Assembly (NCBI GenBank): GCA_049601915.1
Contig: JBMYRB010000005.1
Span: 1-64,000, forward strand
Reading direction: 5' to 3'
DNA length: 64,000 nucleotides
From: UBA8079 sp049601915
Lineage (GTDB): Bacteria > Pseudomonadota > Alphaproteobacteria > UBA6615
A model generated the notes under the pieces. It saw nothing but the letters and a program-made list of their open reading frames with translations, searched no databases and had not been told where the DNA came from. Within the stretch, counting starts at the first letter, position 1. Each line of letters begins with the position of its first letter. Shown here piece by piece: positions 51,274 to 59,776 of the stretch. The position numbers and the translations under genes were made by a program.

Positions 51274-52485
51274 ATGGCGTCAGGTGACGTGAAAAAAGTC
51301 GTGCTCGCCTATTCGGGCGGTCTCGATACTTCGGTCATTCTCAAATGGCTGGTGGAGACCTATGGCTGCGAAGTGGTGACCTTCACCGCCGACCTCGGCC
51401 AGGGTGAGGAGATCGAACCCGCACGGGCCAAGGCCGAAATGTTCGGGGTCAAGGAGATCTTCATCGAGGATCTGCGCGAGGAGTTCGTGCGCGACTTTGT
51501 CTTTCCGATGTTCCGCGCCAATGCCGTTTATGAGGGCGTCTACTTGCTCGGCACCTCGATCGCCCGTCCGCTGATCGCCAAGCGCCAGATCGAGATCGCC
51601 CATGAAACGGGCGCGGACGCGGTGTCCCATGGCGCGACGGGCAAGGGCAATGACCAGGTTCGGTTCGAGCTCGGCTATTACGCGCTCGACCCCGACATCA
51701 AGGTGATCGCGCCCTGGCGCGAATGGGACCTGACCTCGCGGACCAAGCTCATCGACTTCGCCGAGAAACACCAGATTCCCATCGCCAAGGACAAGCGCGG
51801 CGAGGCGCCGTTCTCGGTGGATGCTAACCTTCTGCATATCTCTGCGGAAGGGAAAGTGCTCGAGGATCCGTGGGTCGAGCCCGAGGAATATTTGTACTCG
51901 CGCTCCGTCTCGCCTGAGGCGGCCCCTGACACGCCGACCTATGTCGAGATCGGATTCGAGGCGGGCGACCCGGTCTCGATCGACGGCGAGAAAATGTCCC
52001 CCGCGACATTGCTGACGAAACTGAACGAACTCGGCGGTGCCAACGGTATCGGCCGGCTCGATCTGGTCGAGAACCGTTTCGTCGGCATGAAGTCCCGCGG
52101 CGTGTATGAAACCCCGGGCGGTACCGTGCTGCTGGCGGCGCACCGGGGGATGGAATCCCTTACCCTCGATCGCGAGGCAATGCACCTCAAGGACGAGCTG
52201 ATGCCGCGCTACGCGAAGCTCATCTACAACGGCTTCTGGTTCGCACCGGAACGCGAGATGATCCAGGCGCTCATTGACAAGAGCCAGGAGCATGTGACCG
52301 GCACGGTCCGGCTCAAGCTCTACAAGGGCAATGTGGTCGTGGTCGGCCGACAGTCGCCGAACAGCCTTTATTCCCTCGACCATGTCACCTTCGAGGATGA
52401 CGAGGTCTACGATCAGCGCGACGCCGAAGGCTTCATCAAGCTGCAGGCGCTCCGTCTGCGATTGTCGAAGGCACTCCGTGGTTAG
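51274..52485 (+). CDS. argG: argininosuccinate synthase
   Basis: The 403-residue enzyme joins citrulline and aspartate with ATP in arginine synthesis. The P-loop-like N-type ATP pyrophosphatase motif is AYSGGLDTSVILKWL near residue 12. GTSIARPLIAKRQIEIA, SHGATGKGNDQVRFE near 120 and APWREWDLTSR follow, all signatures. Length is that of the long bacterial type. Start at 51274 follows GGATCAGAGAC. No other arginine gene is near. Confidence 0.97.
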   Translation: MASGDVKKVVLAYSGGLDTSVILKWLVETYGCEVVTFTADLGQGEEIEPARAKAEMFGVKEIFIEDLREEFVRDFVFPMFRANAVYEGVYLLGTSIARPLIAKRQIEIAHETGADAVSHGATGKGNDQVRFELGYYALDPDIKVIAPWREWDLTSRTKLIDFAEKHQIPIAKDKRGEAPFSVDANLLHISAEGKVLEDPWVEPEEYLYSRSVSPEAAPDTPTYVEIGFEAGDPVSIDGEKMSPATLLTKLNELGGANGIGRLDLVENRFVGMKSRGVYETPGGTVLLAAHRGMESLTLDREAMHLKDELMPRYAKLIYNGFWFAPEREMIQALIDKSQEHVTGTVRLKLYKGNVVVVGRQSPNSLYSLDHVTFEDDEVYDQRDAEGFIKLQALRLRLSKALRG

Positions 52486-52527
52486 GCCGTACGCGCATTT
52501 TCTTTCTGCAAGCATATCATTACGGGT

Positions 52528-52665
52528 GTGAGTAGACAGTCGTCATCGCGACGGTTGGCCGCAATCTTGTCGGCTGATGTCGTCGGTTACAGTCGCCTAA
52601 TCAGCGATGACGAGGAGGGCACGCGCCTCACGGATAATCTCCGAGCGGCAGGTCTGCCTGAATAG
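52528..52665 (+). pseudogene. N-terminal fragment of class III cyclase
   Basis: A 45-codon frame from GTG 52528 reads SRRLAAILSADVVGYSRLI followed by SDDEEGTRLTDNLRAAGLPE and TAG. This is the start of the very common RRLAAILAADVVGYSRLM type adenylate cyclase, with the first metal Asp, but the other 95 percent of a 550-residue protein is absent. It is a relic, separate from the cyclase at 45173. Confidence 0.7.
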
Positions 52666-52689
52666 ACGGACCAGCCGAATCGTTTGGAA

Positions 52690-53085
52690 CTAGCCCTCGA
52701 TCTTTTCCATCTCGGCCATCTTCTCGTCGGCGTCGTCGGCCTTGTTGTAATCCTGGGCCAGGCGCCCGTCGCCGGCCGGACTTTTGCAGGTGAAGAATAG
52801 ACAATGTCCCTCCACCGGCAGGATGCCGTGGCGCAGGTTGCGCGAGATGTGCACGAGGTCGCCCGGCAGAATCGTGGTGGTCTCGTCGCCGAGAACCATG
52901 CGCAGCTTGCCTTCAAGGACATAGATGAATTGTTCTTCGTTGGGATGGAAATGCGGCGGCGGTGCGACGCCTTCCTCGTAATGCACGAGCCCGACCTTCA
53001 TGAACTCGCCGACGAATGATTTCATCAACGCGGGCGCGGTGTCGTCGGGCTGAAATTCGATTTCGTTCGTCCGGTAGATCGTCAT
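52690..53085 (-). CDS. cupin-domain protein
   Basis: The 131-residue single cupin has the metal set in PPHFHPNEEQFIYVLEGKL (two His, Glu) and HISRNLRHGILPVEGH (His). CLFFTCKSPAGDGR resembles the cupin at 23468, which shows that they are paralogues. The C terminus is acidic and helical (DADEKMAEMEKIEG). ATG 53085 follows GGGGGATAC. It may be a small-molecule isomerase or dioxygenase; no substrate is implied. Confidence 0.84.
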   Translation of the reverse strand: MTIYRTNEIEFQPDDTAPALMKSFVGEFMKVGLVHYEEGVAPPPHFHPNEEQFIYVLEGKLRMVLGDETTTILPGDLVHISRNLRHGILPVEGHCLFFTCKSPAGDGRLAQDYNKADDADEKMAEMEKIEG

Positions 53086-53123
53086 TGTTGTATCCCCCCA
53101 ATTTTGTTCGGTGTTTCGAGAGC

Positions 53124-53825
53124 CTAACCCAGCCCCGGCCAGGCGGAAACACCCAGAACGAACGGGTGGGCACCGACGAGGGCGAGATAGATGGCGATGG
53201 TCAAGAGCAGGCGCCACCAGCCGATCCCGGCCCAGTCGAATCTGGTGCGCTTCGACAGGATGGCGCCGAACGGCACCAGGCTGGTGGTCAGCAGGATCGG
53301 TCCCCAATCCGCCCCGTAGAGAAACTCGCGGCGCTTATCGATCCGCCACGTGCCGAATATGCTCAAGATCAGCAGGCCGGCAAACAGGATGACGGCGCGG
53401 GTGTCGCCGTTGACGATGAGATGCGCGGCGGCCCACAGGGACATGCCGTTGAGGAACGGGTGCCGGGTGATGCGGATGATGCCGCGGGTCAGGTCGCGGC
53501 CCGGGTCGTTGGGCGCGGTCCCCGCGATGGTCGGTGACGGTGTCGTGACGCCGCAGACGATCAGGAACAGCGCCAGCGGCATCACAATGGCAGGAAGCCA
53601 GAGCAGCGCGTCGGGTGTTTCCCAGAGCGGGTCGATGGGTGCGCGGATGTAGGCGAGGATCATCCAGGCGAACGCCACCACCATCAGGATCGAGTAATAG
53701 GCGAGGAAGCGGGTTTCGCCCAGGCGTTGAATCAACGCCAGCCGGACGGGCATGCTCGACAACATGAAATGGCCGCCGACAAACAAGGCGGTGACGGCGA
53801 AAAGCGCATCCAGACTGCCGATCAT
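53124..53825 (-). CDS. NnrU-family membrane protein
   Basis: A 233-residue integral membrane protein with about seven helices. The start FVGGHFMLSSMPVRLALIQRLGETRFLAYYSILMV and the middle IIRITRHPFLNGMSLWAAAHLIVNGD are typical of NnrU, a protein encoded with nitrite and nitric oxide reductase genes in denitrifiers and related to methyltransferase-like isoprenylcysteine families. In this strain the denitrification genes are not nearby, though a pseudoazurin gene lies 3.7 kb to the right. Function remains uncertain. Confidence 0.88.
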   Translation of the reverse strand: MIGSLDALFAVTALFVGGHFMLSSMPVRLALIQRLGETRFLAYYSILMVVAFAWMILAYIRAPIDPLWETPDALLWLPAIVMPLALFLIVCGVTTPSPTIAGTAPNDPGRDLTRGIIRITRHPFLNGMSLWAAAHLIVNGDTRAVILFAGLLILSIFGTWRIDKRREFLYGADWGPILLTTSLVPFGAILSKRTRFDWAGIGWWRLLLTIAIYLALVGAHPFVLGVSAWPGLG

Positions 53826-53912
53826 GTTTTTCCCCTCATCACCGCATGTACCTCGATTATCGGTTCGGAATGTGGGCTCGTCCAGTCACACCCCTGCATG
53901 CTAGTCAGGGGC

Positions 53913-54257
53913 ATGAATGATATGAACGAAACCGATGAAACACCCGAAGGCGGCGAACCCGGGGGAGCGGGTGTGTCTGCACCCGTGGCCGATCCGGTCG
54001 CGGCGATGATCCTCGCACAGCTAGGCGCGGCGAAGCCCAGCGGTTCCCTCGCCCCCGAAGACGTTGCGCGGGCGATCGCGGAATCGCGCCGTAAGGCGAA
54101 CGACCCGCCCGATCTCTGGCGGCGCTATCTGTCGGCGGTCAAACAGCAGGCGATCCACCTGGCCCGCGAGGGGTCGATCCAGGTGCTGCGCAAGGGCAAG
54201 CCGGTCGAGGACCCGGCCCGGGTAAAGGGTGTCATCCGCTACCGGTTGCCGGACTAG
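53913..54257 (+). CDS. DUF3253-domain protein
   Basis: The 114-residue protein has a disordered acidic and Gly-rich N terminus (about 35 residues) and a DUF3253 domain: AMILAQLGAAKPSGSLAPEDVARAI, then DLWRRYLSAVKQQAIHLAREGSIQVLRKGKPV and the end GVIRYRLPD. The fold is a winged-helix type. In many bacteria DUF3253 is fused to DUF2256, a zinc finger that is encoded separately here at 59777. The role is unknown. Confidence 0.8.
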   Translation: MNDMNETDETPEGGEPGGAGVSAPVADPVAAMILAQLGAAKPSGSLAPEDVARAIAESRRKANDPPDLWRRYLSAVKQQAIHLAREGSIQVLRKGKPVEDPARVKGVIRYRLPD

Positions 54258-54260
54258 GCA

Positions 54261-55193
54261 TTACCAGGCCGGCGGTTCGATGCCGTTCTGACGGCAGGCC
54301 GCGGTCACCGTGTTGGCCAGCAGGCAGGCGATGGTCATGGGCCCGACCCCGCCCGGGACGGGTGTGATCGCGCCCGCGACTTCCACTGCACTGTCGAAAT
54401 CCACATCGCCGACGAGGCGCATCTTGTCCGGATCGTCGTCCGTGGGGGCGGCGACCCGGTTGATGCCCACGTCGATGACGGCCGCACCCAACTTGATCCA
54501 GTCGCCCTGTACCATCTGGGGCCGGCCGACGGCGGCCACCAGGATATCGGCCCGCCGGCAGACATCGGCCAGGTCCTTGGTGCGCGAATGGGCGACCGTC
54601 ACGGTGCAGCTCGCCTGGGTCAGCAATGCCGCCATGGGCTTGCCGACGATGTTCGAGCGGCCGAGCACGACGGCGTTGAGCCCGGACAGGTCGCCCAGCC
54701 GATCCTCGAGCATCATCCGGCAGCCGAGCGGCGTGCAGGGCACCATCGCCGCGTCCGGGCCGGTCATCTGGCCGGTGGCGAGACGGCCGGTGTTGATCAC
54801 GTGGAACCCGTCCACATCCTTGTTGGGGGCGATGGCGTCGATCACGGTGTTGGGGTCGATCTGGTCCGGCACCGGCAGCTGAACAAGTATCCCGTGGACG
54901 GAATCGTCGTTGTTGAGCTGATCGACGAGCGCCAGCAGCTCGGCCTGGCTGGTGCCGGCGTCGAGGCGATGGTCCGTCGCGGTGATGCCCGCCGCCTCCG
55001 CGGCCTTGCCCTTGTTGCGCACATAGACCTGGCTTGCCGGGTCGTCGCCGACCAGCACCACCGCAAGGCCCGGGGTCAGTCCGTGGTCCTTTGTGATCTT
55101 CGCCACGTTCTGGCCGATACGCCCGCGCAGGGCTTCTGCAAAGGCTTTCCCGTCGATGATCTTGTCCGCGTGGCTGGTCTTTGGGTCGGTCAT
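54261..55193 (-). CDS. folD: bifunctional methylenetetrahydrofolate dehydrogenase/cyclohydrolase
   Basis: The 310-residue enzyme interconverts 5,10-methylene- and 10-formyl-tetrahydrofolate with NADP. VVLVGDDPASQVYVRNKGKAA near residue 45 has the catalytic Lys and Tyr, VQLPVPDQIDP near 105 the folate site, and VVLGRSNIVGKPMAALL near 170 the NADP loop. The closing motif PGGVGPMTIACLL is complete. It is convergent with the DUF3253 gene. Confidence 0.96.
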   Translation of the reverse strand: MTDPKTSHADKIIDGKAFAEALRGRIGQNVAKITKDHGLTPGLAVVLVGDDPASQVYVRNKGKAAEAAGITATDHRLDAGTSQAELLALVDQLNNDDSVHGILVQLPVPDQIDPNTVIDAIAPNKDVDGFHVINTGRLATGQMTGPDAAMVPCTPLGCRMMLEDRLGDLSGLNAVVLGRSNIVGKPMAALLTQASCTVTVAHSRTKDLADVCRRADILVAAVGRPQMVQGDWIKLGAAVIDVGINRVAAPTDDDPDKMRLVGDVDFDSAVEVAGAITPVPGGVGPMTIACLLANTVTAACRQNGIEPPAW

Positions 55194-55269
55194 GCTTTCA
55201 CTCTCCGAAGTTCACCAACGCCTCTAGCATGGGTGTGAGAGTCGGGCCATTGCCGGTGAAGGGCCGGGT

Positions 55270-55551
55270 CTAGCGCAGCAGCAGTTCCGGGATGAATTGC
55301 TGCAGGAAGCCAAGGATCAGGATGACGATCAACGGCGACAGGTCGATGCCGCCGATGGCCGGGATCACCTGCCGGATCGGGCGCAGCGCCGGTTCGGTGA
55401 TGCGGTAGAGGAAGTCACCGATCTGGTAGACTAGGCGGTTGGAGGTGTTGATCACGTTGAACTGGACAAGCCAGGTCAGGACCACCGAGATGATCACGGC
55501 CCACATATAGAGACCGATAACCGTGCTGATGAGGTTGGCGATAGCGAGCAT
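55270..55551 (-). CDS. YggT-family membrane protein
   Basis: A 93-residue protein with two or three hydrophobic helices. The YggT signature FLYRITEPALRPIRQVIP is in the middle, followed by GGIDLSPLIVILILGFLQQFI. Start ATG 55551 was chosen; upstream residues are not hydrophobic. YggT proteins are linked with cell division, ion homeostasis or the SepF region; in this strain the gene lies alone between folD and tRNA-Ala. Confidence 0.9.
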   Translation of the reverse strand: MLAIANLISTVIGLYMWAVIISVVLTWLVQFNVINTSNRLVYQIGDFLYRITEPALRPIRQVIPAIGGIDLSPLIVILILGFLQQFIPELLLR

Positions 55552-55674
55552 ATTCTTCGATCCGCAGCTTCGAAAAGGGGCGTCGGAAACGCCTTGTGAA
55601 AGCGGCGTCGAGACTAGCCAGCGCCTTCGTGCCTGTCCAGTCACACGCCGGTTACGGGGCCGCGCGGGGATGAC

Positions 55675-55704
55675 TTGACAGGGACGGCGGCCCGCACCCA
55701 TATT
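55675..55704 (+). promoter_or_regulatory. candidate promoter for tRNA-Ala
   Basis: TTGACA at 55675-55680 is a perfect -35 hexamer. CATATT at 55699-55704 matches four of six -10 positions, with an 18-base spacer. The tRNA begins 56 bases further on, so the transcript would have a short leader that is removed. Confidence 0.5.
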
Positions 55705-55759
55705 CCCGCCGCGCCGCGATGCCGGGAGAGGCCGCGCGCAGGCCGTTTTCGGCATCGGT

Positions 55760-55835
55760 GGGGCCGTAGCTCAGTTGGGAGAGCGCTACGTTCGCAACGT
55801 AGAGGTCAGGGGTTCGATTCCCCTCGGCTCCACCA
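55760..55835 (+). tRNA. tRNA-Ala (anticodon CGC)
   Basis: The acceptor GGGGCCG pairs with CGGCTCC (one G-T pair), followed by the discriminator A and encoded CCA. The anticodon stem is CTACG/CGTAG with loop TTCGCAA, so the anticodon is CGC, reading GCG. The T arm has GGTTCGATTCC. An IS3-family remnant starts about 35 bases after its 3' end. Confidence 0.95.
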
Positions 55836-55870
55836 AATTTCCAACATTTCTCCGGCGACCCAGAGTTAAT

Positions 55871-56261
55871 TCTGATCCACCCCCATTGAATTGGTCCACC
55901 GTGTATTTTAGTGAACGGAGGATCAAGTATGGCAACGAAACGACACAAAGCCGAAGAGATAGTCTCCAAGCTGCGGCAGGTTGATGTGCTTGTCGAGCAA
56001 GGTCAGGCTCGCATTTACGCAATCCGTCAGGTGCAGATTACCGAGCAGACGTATTACCGCTGGCGCAAGAAGTATGGCGGTATGGGGACGGATCAACTCA
56101 AAGAGTTGAAGCGGCTGCAGAAGGAGAACGAGCGTCTTCGCAGGGCTGTTTCCGATCTCACCCTGGATAAGCTCATACTGTCCGAGGCTGCCAGGGGAAA
56201 CTTCTAAGCCCCGCACGGCGTCGCAACCGCATTGATCTGGTGCGGGGCAAGCTCGCCGGAA
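55871..56261 (+). mobile_element. truncated IS3-family insertion sequence
   Basis: The remnant contains a full orfA (55929-56207) and the first 15-18 codons of orfB in the -1 frame (from 56207: SPARRRNRIDLVRGKLA), then breaks off. The rest of orfB (about 270 codons) and the right end are missing. The left end is about 55871, at TGATCCACCCCC, typical of IS3 termini. The break lies within a few bases of the stop of the CIA30 gene, so a deletion joined them. It sits just downstream of tRNA-Ala. Confidence 0.75.
55929..56207 (+). CDS. IS3-family transposase OrfA
   Basis: The 92-residue protein has the OrfA helix-turn-helix (KAEEIVSKLRQVDVLVEQGQA, TEQTYYRWRKKYGGMG) and a C-terminal leucine-zipper-like stretch (LKELKRLQKENERLRRAVSDLTLDKLIL). 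It ends EAARGNF, the normal OrfA terminus. Normally a -1 frameshift joins OrfA to OrfB, but OrfB is truncated here, so transposition is not possible alone. Confidence 0.92.
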   Translation: MATKRHKAEEIVSKLRQVDVLVEQGQARIYAIRQVQITEQTYYRWRKKYGGMGTDQLKELKRLQKENERLRRAVSDLTLDKLILSEAARGNF

Positions 56262-56891
56262 CTACTCGTACAGGCGAATGCTTGCCACCATCAGGTCGGC
56301 CGAGAACGCGCGCCCGATGGCCACCAGCCCGATGCGTCTCAGGCGTTGCGTATCGAGGGGCTGATCGATCCGGTAAGGCGCGAAGGCTTCGAACGGCAGA
56401 TCGATCGTCTGCCAGCTCGCGCCGGCGGTTAAATGTGCCTGATAGGACTGCCATGGACGGGCCGCGTCCGGGGTTCGCAGGTGCAGCGAATATTGCTGGC
56501 CATTGCCGCGAACCGTGATGCGAAGGCCGCGATACATGGATCCGTCGAGGACGCCGCCGGACGGGTCCAGGTCAAGCGCGGCCTGGACGAACCCGCCGTT
56601 ATTCTCCAGGCGGACTTCACCGCGCAGGCGAAGAAAGGTCTCCCCGTCGGCATTGCCGCGCTCGACACGCACGTCTGAGATGCCGCCCATGACCCTGTCA
56701 CTCACCCCGCGCCATTCCGTCCCCAACACGGAGATCAATCCCTCGTTCGAGAAATCATCGATCAGCATCGTGTCGCTCATGGCGTGCTCACCGCTCAGCA
56801 TGAACAGGGGCAGAGCGATGCAGAAGAGGCACGCTACTTTCGCGGCACCCCGCCTGGATCTGCCGAGAATCATCTGTAGCGAGATCATCAA
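56262..56891 (-). CDS. CIA30-family protein, exported
   Basis: A 209-residue protein with an N-terminal signal sequence (residues 1-38, containing VACLFCIALPLFML). The CIA30 domain (jelly-roll) follows: LIDDFSNEGLISVLGTEWRGVSDRVMGGIS near residue 43, LDGSMYRGLRITVRGNGQQYSLHLRT near 115, and the end RIGLVAIGRAFSADLMVASIRL. In bacteria the family's role is unclear; the name comes from an assembly factor of mitochondrial complex I. Its stop abuts the IS3 remnant, but the end appears complete. Confidence 0.85.
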   Translation of the reverse strand: MMISLQMILGRSRRGAAKVACLFCIALPLFMLSGEHAMSDTMLIDDFSNEGLISVLGTEWRGVSDRVMGGISDVRVERGNADGETFLRLRGEVRLENNGGFVQAALDLDPSGGVLDGSMYRGLRITVRGNGQQYSLHLRTPDAARPWQSYQAHLTAGASWQTIDLPFEAFAPYRIDQPLDTQRLRRIGLVAIGRAFSADLMVASIRLYE

Positions 56892-56915
56892 AAATCCTTT
56901 GTCGTTCGGGCGCGG

Positions 56916-57317
56916 TCACCGCTTGCCGGTTCCGCAACGCGCCGTGTCCCGGCAGGCGACCCGACGCTGCAGGTAGGGGCGCAGGGGCAGAAACAGGTTA
57001 TAGAGACGTTCAAGAATCCAGAGCAGCGGCGGGATCCGGGCGACCTTGCCCGCAAGCCGGAAGAGCGGCAGTGCGGACCACAAGTGGACAAACGCGGCCG
57101 CGCCGTCGACCAGATTTCCATCCTCGGTCTGAACGTGGAAGCGTGCCAGGGCATCCTGCCTGGACAAGCCGTTCGGAAGGTCCGCCACGTCCGTCCGGCT
57201 GACGTCGACCCACGTTATGCCCGGCGCTCCCTGATGTTTCCGGTAGAAGGCGATCTCACGTGCGCAAAGCGGGCATGCGCCGTCAAAGAATACGCGGGGC
57301 CGGCATTCACCCGTCAT
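56916..57317 (-). CDS. thiol-disulfide oxidoreductase DCC-family protein
   Basis: A 133-residue DUF393 protein. The motif CPLC is in FFDGACPLCAREIAFYRK near residue 10, with the DxxCxxC-type active-site layout of the DCC family. VDVSRTDVADLPNGLSRQDALARFHVQTEDG and LLWILERLYNLFLPLRPYLQRR follow the usual pattern. It ends 25 bases before the CIA30 gene in the same direction, and the two probably form one transcript. Confidence 0.9.
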   Translation of the reverse strand: MTGECRPRVFFDGACPLCAREIAFYRKHQGAPGITWVDVSRTDVADLPNGLSRQDALARFHVQTEDGNLVDGAAAFVHLWSALPLFRLAGKVARIPPLLWILERLYNLFLPLRPYLQRRVACRDTARCGTGKR

Positions 57318-57547
57318 GAGGCCCTGATGCGACGGCCGTCGCGCCGACCCCGTGCGTCGCCGGCGCGCGGCAGAACGTTCGGTTGGTACCGATTTTTCAT
57401 TTTTGTCTCCGTTGGCTTCTTACACTCCGTACGCGATGCGCGACGTGCCGGATCAGCCGTCGCCGGGTCGCCTGCGACCATCTGTCGTCGTCCGGTGGCC
57501 CAGCGCGCGCGTATCGAGCGCGAACCCCAGAAAACGGAGACAATTTC

Positions 57548-57988
57548 ATGAAACGATTTGGCTATCTTTTGGCAGCCCTCATCCTTGTCTTGCCTGCTGC
57601 GGCGAACGCGGCAGACATGACGATCCAGATGTTGAACAAGGACCCCGATTCGAAGGAACGCAACATCTACAGCCCTGCGCTCGTTCAGATCGAACCAGGC
57701 GACACGGTTAAATGGGTCGCGACCGACCGCGGACACAATGTGGAGTTCGTCCGCGGCGCGTTTCCGGACGGTGTGAAGGCTTTCCGCTCGGCGGTCGGCA
57801 AGGACGTCTCCTACACGTTCTCCACACCCGGTGCGTATATCTACAAGTGCACGCCGCACTACGGCCAGGGGATGGTGGGTATCGTCATCGTCGGGGAAGC
57901 GCCCGATAACCTGGCTGAGATCATGGCGAAAAAATATCCCGGCAGAGCCGATAAGCGGATCGATGCGCTTCTCGCGCCGCTGATCTAG
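57548..57988 (+). CDS. pseudoazurin (type 1 copper protein)
   Basis: The 146-residue protein has a signal peptide (residues 1-22, ending ANAAD) and a cupredoxin fold. The copper ligands are His in DRGHNVEF, and Cys, His and Met in YKCTPHYGQGM. The C-terminal helices APDNLAEIMAKKYPGRADKRIDALL are typical of pseudoazurin. It carries electrons in the periplasm to nitrite or nitrous oxide reductases or other acceptors. The gene stands alone, and no FNR-type palindrome was seen upstream. Confidence 0.93.
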   Translation: MKRFGYLLAALILVLPAAANAADMTIQMLNKDPDSKERNIYSPALVQIEPGDTVKWVATDRGHNVEFVRGAFPDGVKAFRSAVGKDVSYTFSTPGAYIYKCTPHYGQGMVGIVIVGEAPDNLAEIMAKKYPGRADKRIDALLAPLI

Positions 57989-58026
57989 CCGCGGATGCGA
58001 GCGGATGTCGGGAGGAGAATGGAACA

Positions 58027-58046
58027 GCCGGCCCTCAGGGGCCGGC
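58027..58046 (+). terminator. GC-rich hairpin after pseudoazurin gene
   Basis: GCCGGCCC and GGGCCGGC form an eight-pair stem with a four-base loop about 38 bases after the pseudoazurin stop. No T tract follows, so it may be a transcript-end stabiliser or a weak terminator rather than a standard one. Confidence 0.45.
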
Positions 58047-58141
58047 CATTGCCAGACGGGTGGCGTGCCTTTTGCCGCCCATACAAATCTGAATGCCTGC
58101 TTCCGTCGTAAAAGTTTCTTTTGACAATGGGGACCAAAGCA

Positions 58142-59263
58142 ATGCGTCTTGGCTATTTCACCATGCCGGTACATCCGCTTGATCGGGACTATCCGACCAC
58201 GTTGCAGGAAGATCGGGAGACCATCATCCTTTGTGACAAGCTCGGCTTTCACGACGCGTTCGTTGGTGAGCATCTGACGGACAGCGCGGAGACCATCACG
58301 AACTCGATGATGTTTCAGGCCACGCTTATTCACGCGACCGAGAACATCAAACTGGCGACCGGGACGACAAACCTTTCGCATATGCATCCGGTGCTGGTGG
58401 CCACCCACGCCGCCATGTTTGACAATCTGGCGCGCGGGCGATTCATTCTCGGGATCAGCCCCGGCGCACTACGTTCCGATGCAGAGGCGCTCGGCATTCT
58501 TGACGAGGATCGCAACCAGATTTTCGCCGAGGCGATCGACGTGATCCTGGCGATCTGGGCCGGAGAGACACCCTACGACATCGATTTCAAGAACAACCGA
58601 TTCAAGGTGACAACGGCCGAGACCCGCTACCTCGATGTGGGTTACGGCATCATGCCAAAGACATTCCAGCAGCCGCGCCCGGAGATCGTGGGCACGGTCG
58701 TGGCGCCGTTCTCAAAGGGCGTGATCGCCATGGGTGAACGTGATTTTCATCCGCTGTCGGCCAATTTCCTGCTGCCGAAATGGGCGGCAACCCACTGGAT
58801 TAACTATGCCGAGGGCAAGGCCAATGTCGGCGAGGTTGCCGACCCGGCCGATTGGCGGATCGCCCGGACCATTTTCGTGGCCGACGACGATGCCACGGCG
58901 AAGGCCTATGGCAAGGATGACGCGAACAGCCCCTACCGCTTTTACTACTCCCAGATTCTCAAGAAGATGATCCGCGGCAACAGGCAGGGGGTCTTCAAGC
59001 AGGACCGGGACGAGCCTGATGAGTCCGTGACCCTCGACCGCGTGATCGACGATCTGGTGATCTGCGGCACGGTGAACGATGTGGTGGATCAGATCCTGAC
59101 CCTTCGCGAGATTACGGGCGACTTCGGCGAACTCGTCTATGCCGGCATGGACTGGGTGGATGAAGGGCTGACCAAGCGGTCACTGCAACTGATGGCCGAG
59201 GAAGTCATGCCGCGGGTCAACGCCGCGATCGGCCCGGCAGAGCCGGCCGCGGCGGCCCAATAG
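58142..59263 (+). CDS. LLM-class flavin-dependent oxidoreductase
   Basis: A 373-residue luciferase-like monooxygenase. The start MRLGYFTMPVHPLDRDYPTTLQED, the segment FVGEHLTDSAETITNSMMFQA near residue 48, and TGTTNLSHMHPVLVATHAAMFDNLARGRFILGISPGAL are typical of the limonene monooxygenase-like group. ATG 58142 fits the family start; 58127 is an alternative. No reductase is adjacent. It is a separate lineage from the LLM genes at 18605 and 38736. The substrate is unknown. Confidence 0.9.
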   Translation: MRLGYFTMPVHPLDRDYPTTLQEDRETIILCDKLGFHDAFVGEHLTDSAETITNSMMFQATLIHATENIKLATGTTNLSHMHPVLVATHAAMFDNLARGRFILGISPGALRSDAEALGILDEDRNQIFAEAIDVILAIWAGETPYDIDFKNNRFKVTTAETRYLDVGYGIMPKTFQQPRPEIVGTVVAPFSKGVIAMGERDFHPLSANFLLPKWAATHWINYAEGKANVGEVADPADWRIARTIFVADDDATAKAYGKDDANSPYRFYYSQILKKMIRGNRQGVFKQDRDEPDESVTLDRVIDDLVICGTVNDVVDQILTLREITGDFGELVYAGMDWVDEGLTKRSLQLMAEEVMPRVNAAIGPAEPAAAAQ

Positions 59264-59282
59264 TCGGGTCGGGAACGAAGCG

Positions 59283-59744
59283 TTGCCGTTCGCTGTCGAA
59301 GCCCGGTCGGTCTCGCTGGCCGCAGTTTGGCTGGGGGGTTTGGGTGTTGTGCCGTTCTTGGCATGTACCGCGATCGTTCTCGTCGGGCCGCCTGAATGGG
59401 CCGGAACGGCCTCCGATGCGCTCGCGGCCTATGGCGCGATTATCCTGTCGTTTCTCGGCGGCATTCAGTGGGGGTTCGCTACGGGTGGTGCGCACGCGGC
59501 CAGGGAAAACGGCGCCTTGTGGCGCAGGCTTTCGCTCAGCGTGCTGCCGTCACTCGTTGCCTGGGCGGCGCTTCTGGCGCCTCGGGAGCCCGGGCTCTTG
59601 GTTCTTGTAGGGACCTTCCTGCTCGTGCTTCTGGTGGACATCCGGGCCGCTCGATCGAACCAGGCGCCCGCCTGGTACCCGTCGCTGCGATGGCCCCCGA
59701 CGCTTCTCGTAGTCGCGTCGCTCCTCGCCGCGGCCCTTGCGTGA
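59283..59744 (+). CDS. DUF3429-family membrane protein
   Basis: A 153-residue membrane protein with four or five hydrophobic helices. The DUF3429 hallmark is AAYGAIILSFLGGIQWGFATG near residue 50, after VWLGGLGVVPFLACTAIVLV. The last half has LLVLVGTFLLVLLVDIRAARSNQAPAWYPSLRWPPTLLV. The start is TTG 59283, and a later start is possible. It is the first of three same-strand genes of unknown function (DUF3429, DUF2256, DUF427). In other genomes DUF3429 occurs near photolyase genes. Confidence 0.8.
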   Translation: MPFAVEARSVSLAAVWLGGLGVVPFLACTAIVLVGPPEWAGTASDALAAYGAIILSFLGGIQWGFATGGAHAARENGALWRRLSLSVLPSLVAWAALLAPREPGLLVLVGTFLLVLLVDIRAARSNQAPAWYPSLRWPPTLLVVASLLAAALA

Positions 59745-59776
59745 ATCTCTCGCCGCGGTTTGGGGAACGCATTCGC

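Noticed and set aside
51280..52515. A 411-codon reverse frame over argG
   Set aside because: argG is unmistakable and the reverse frame is its antisense shadow.
57314..58408. A 364-codon reverse frame across the pseudoazurin gene
   Set aside because: Pseudoazurin has a signal peptide and all copper ligands on the forward strand.
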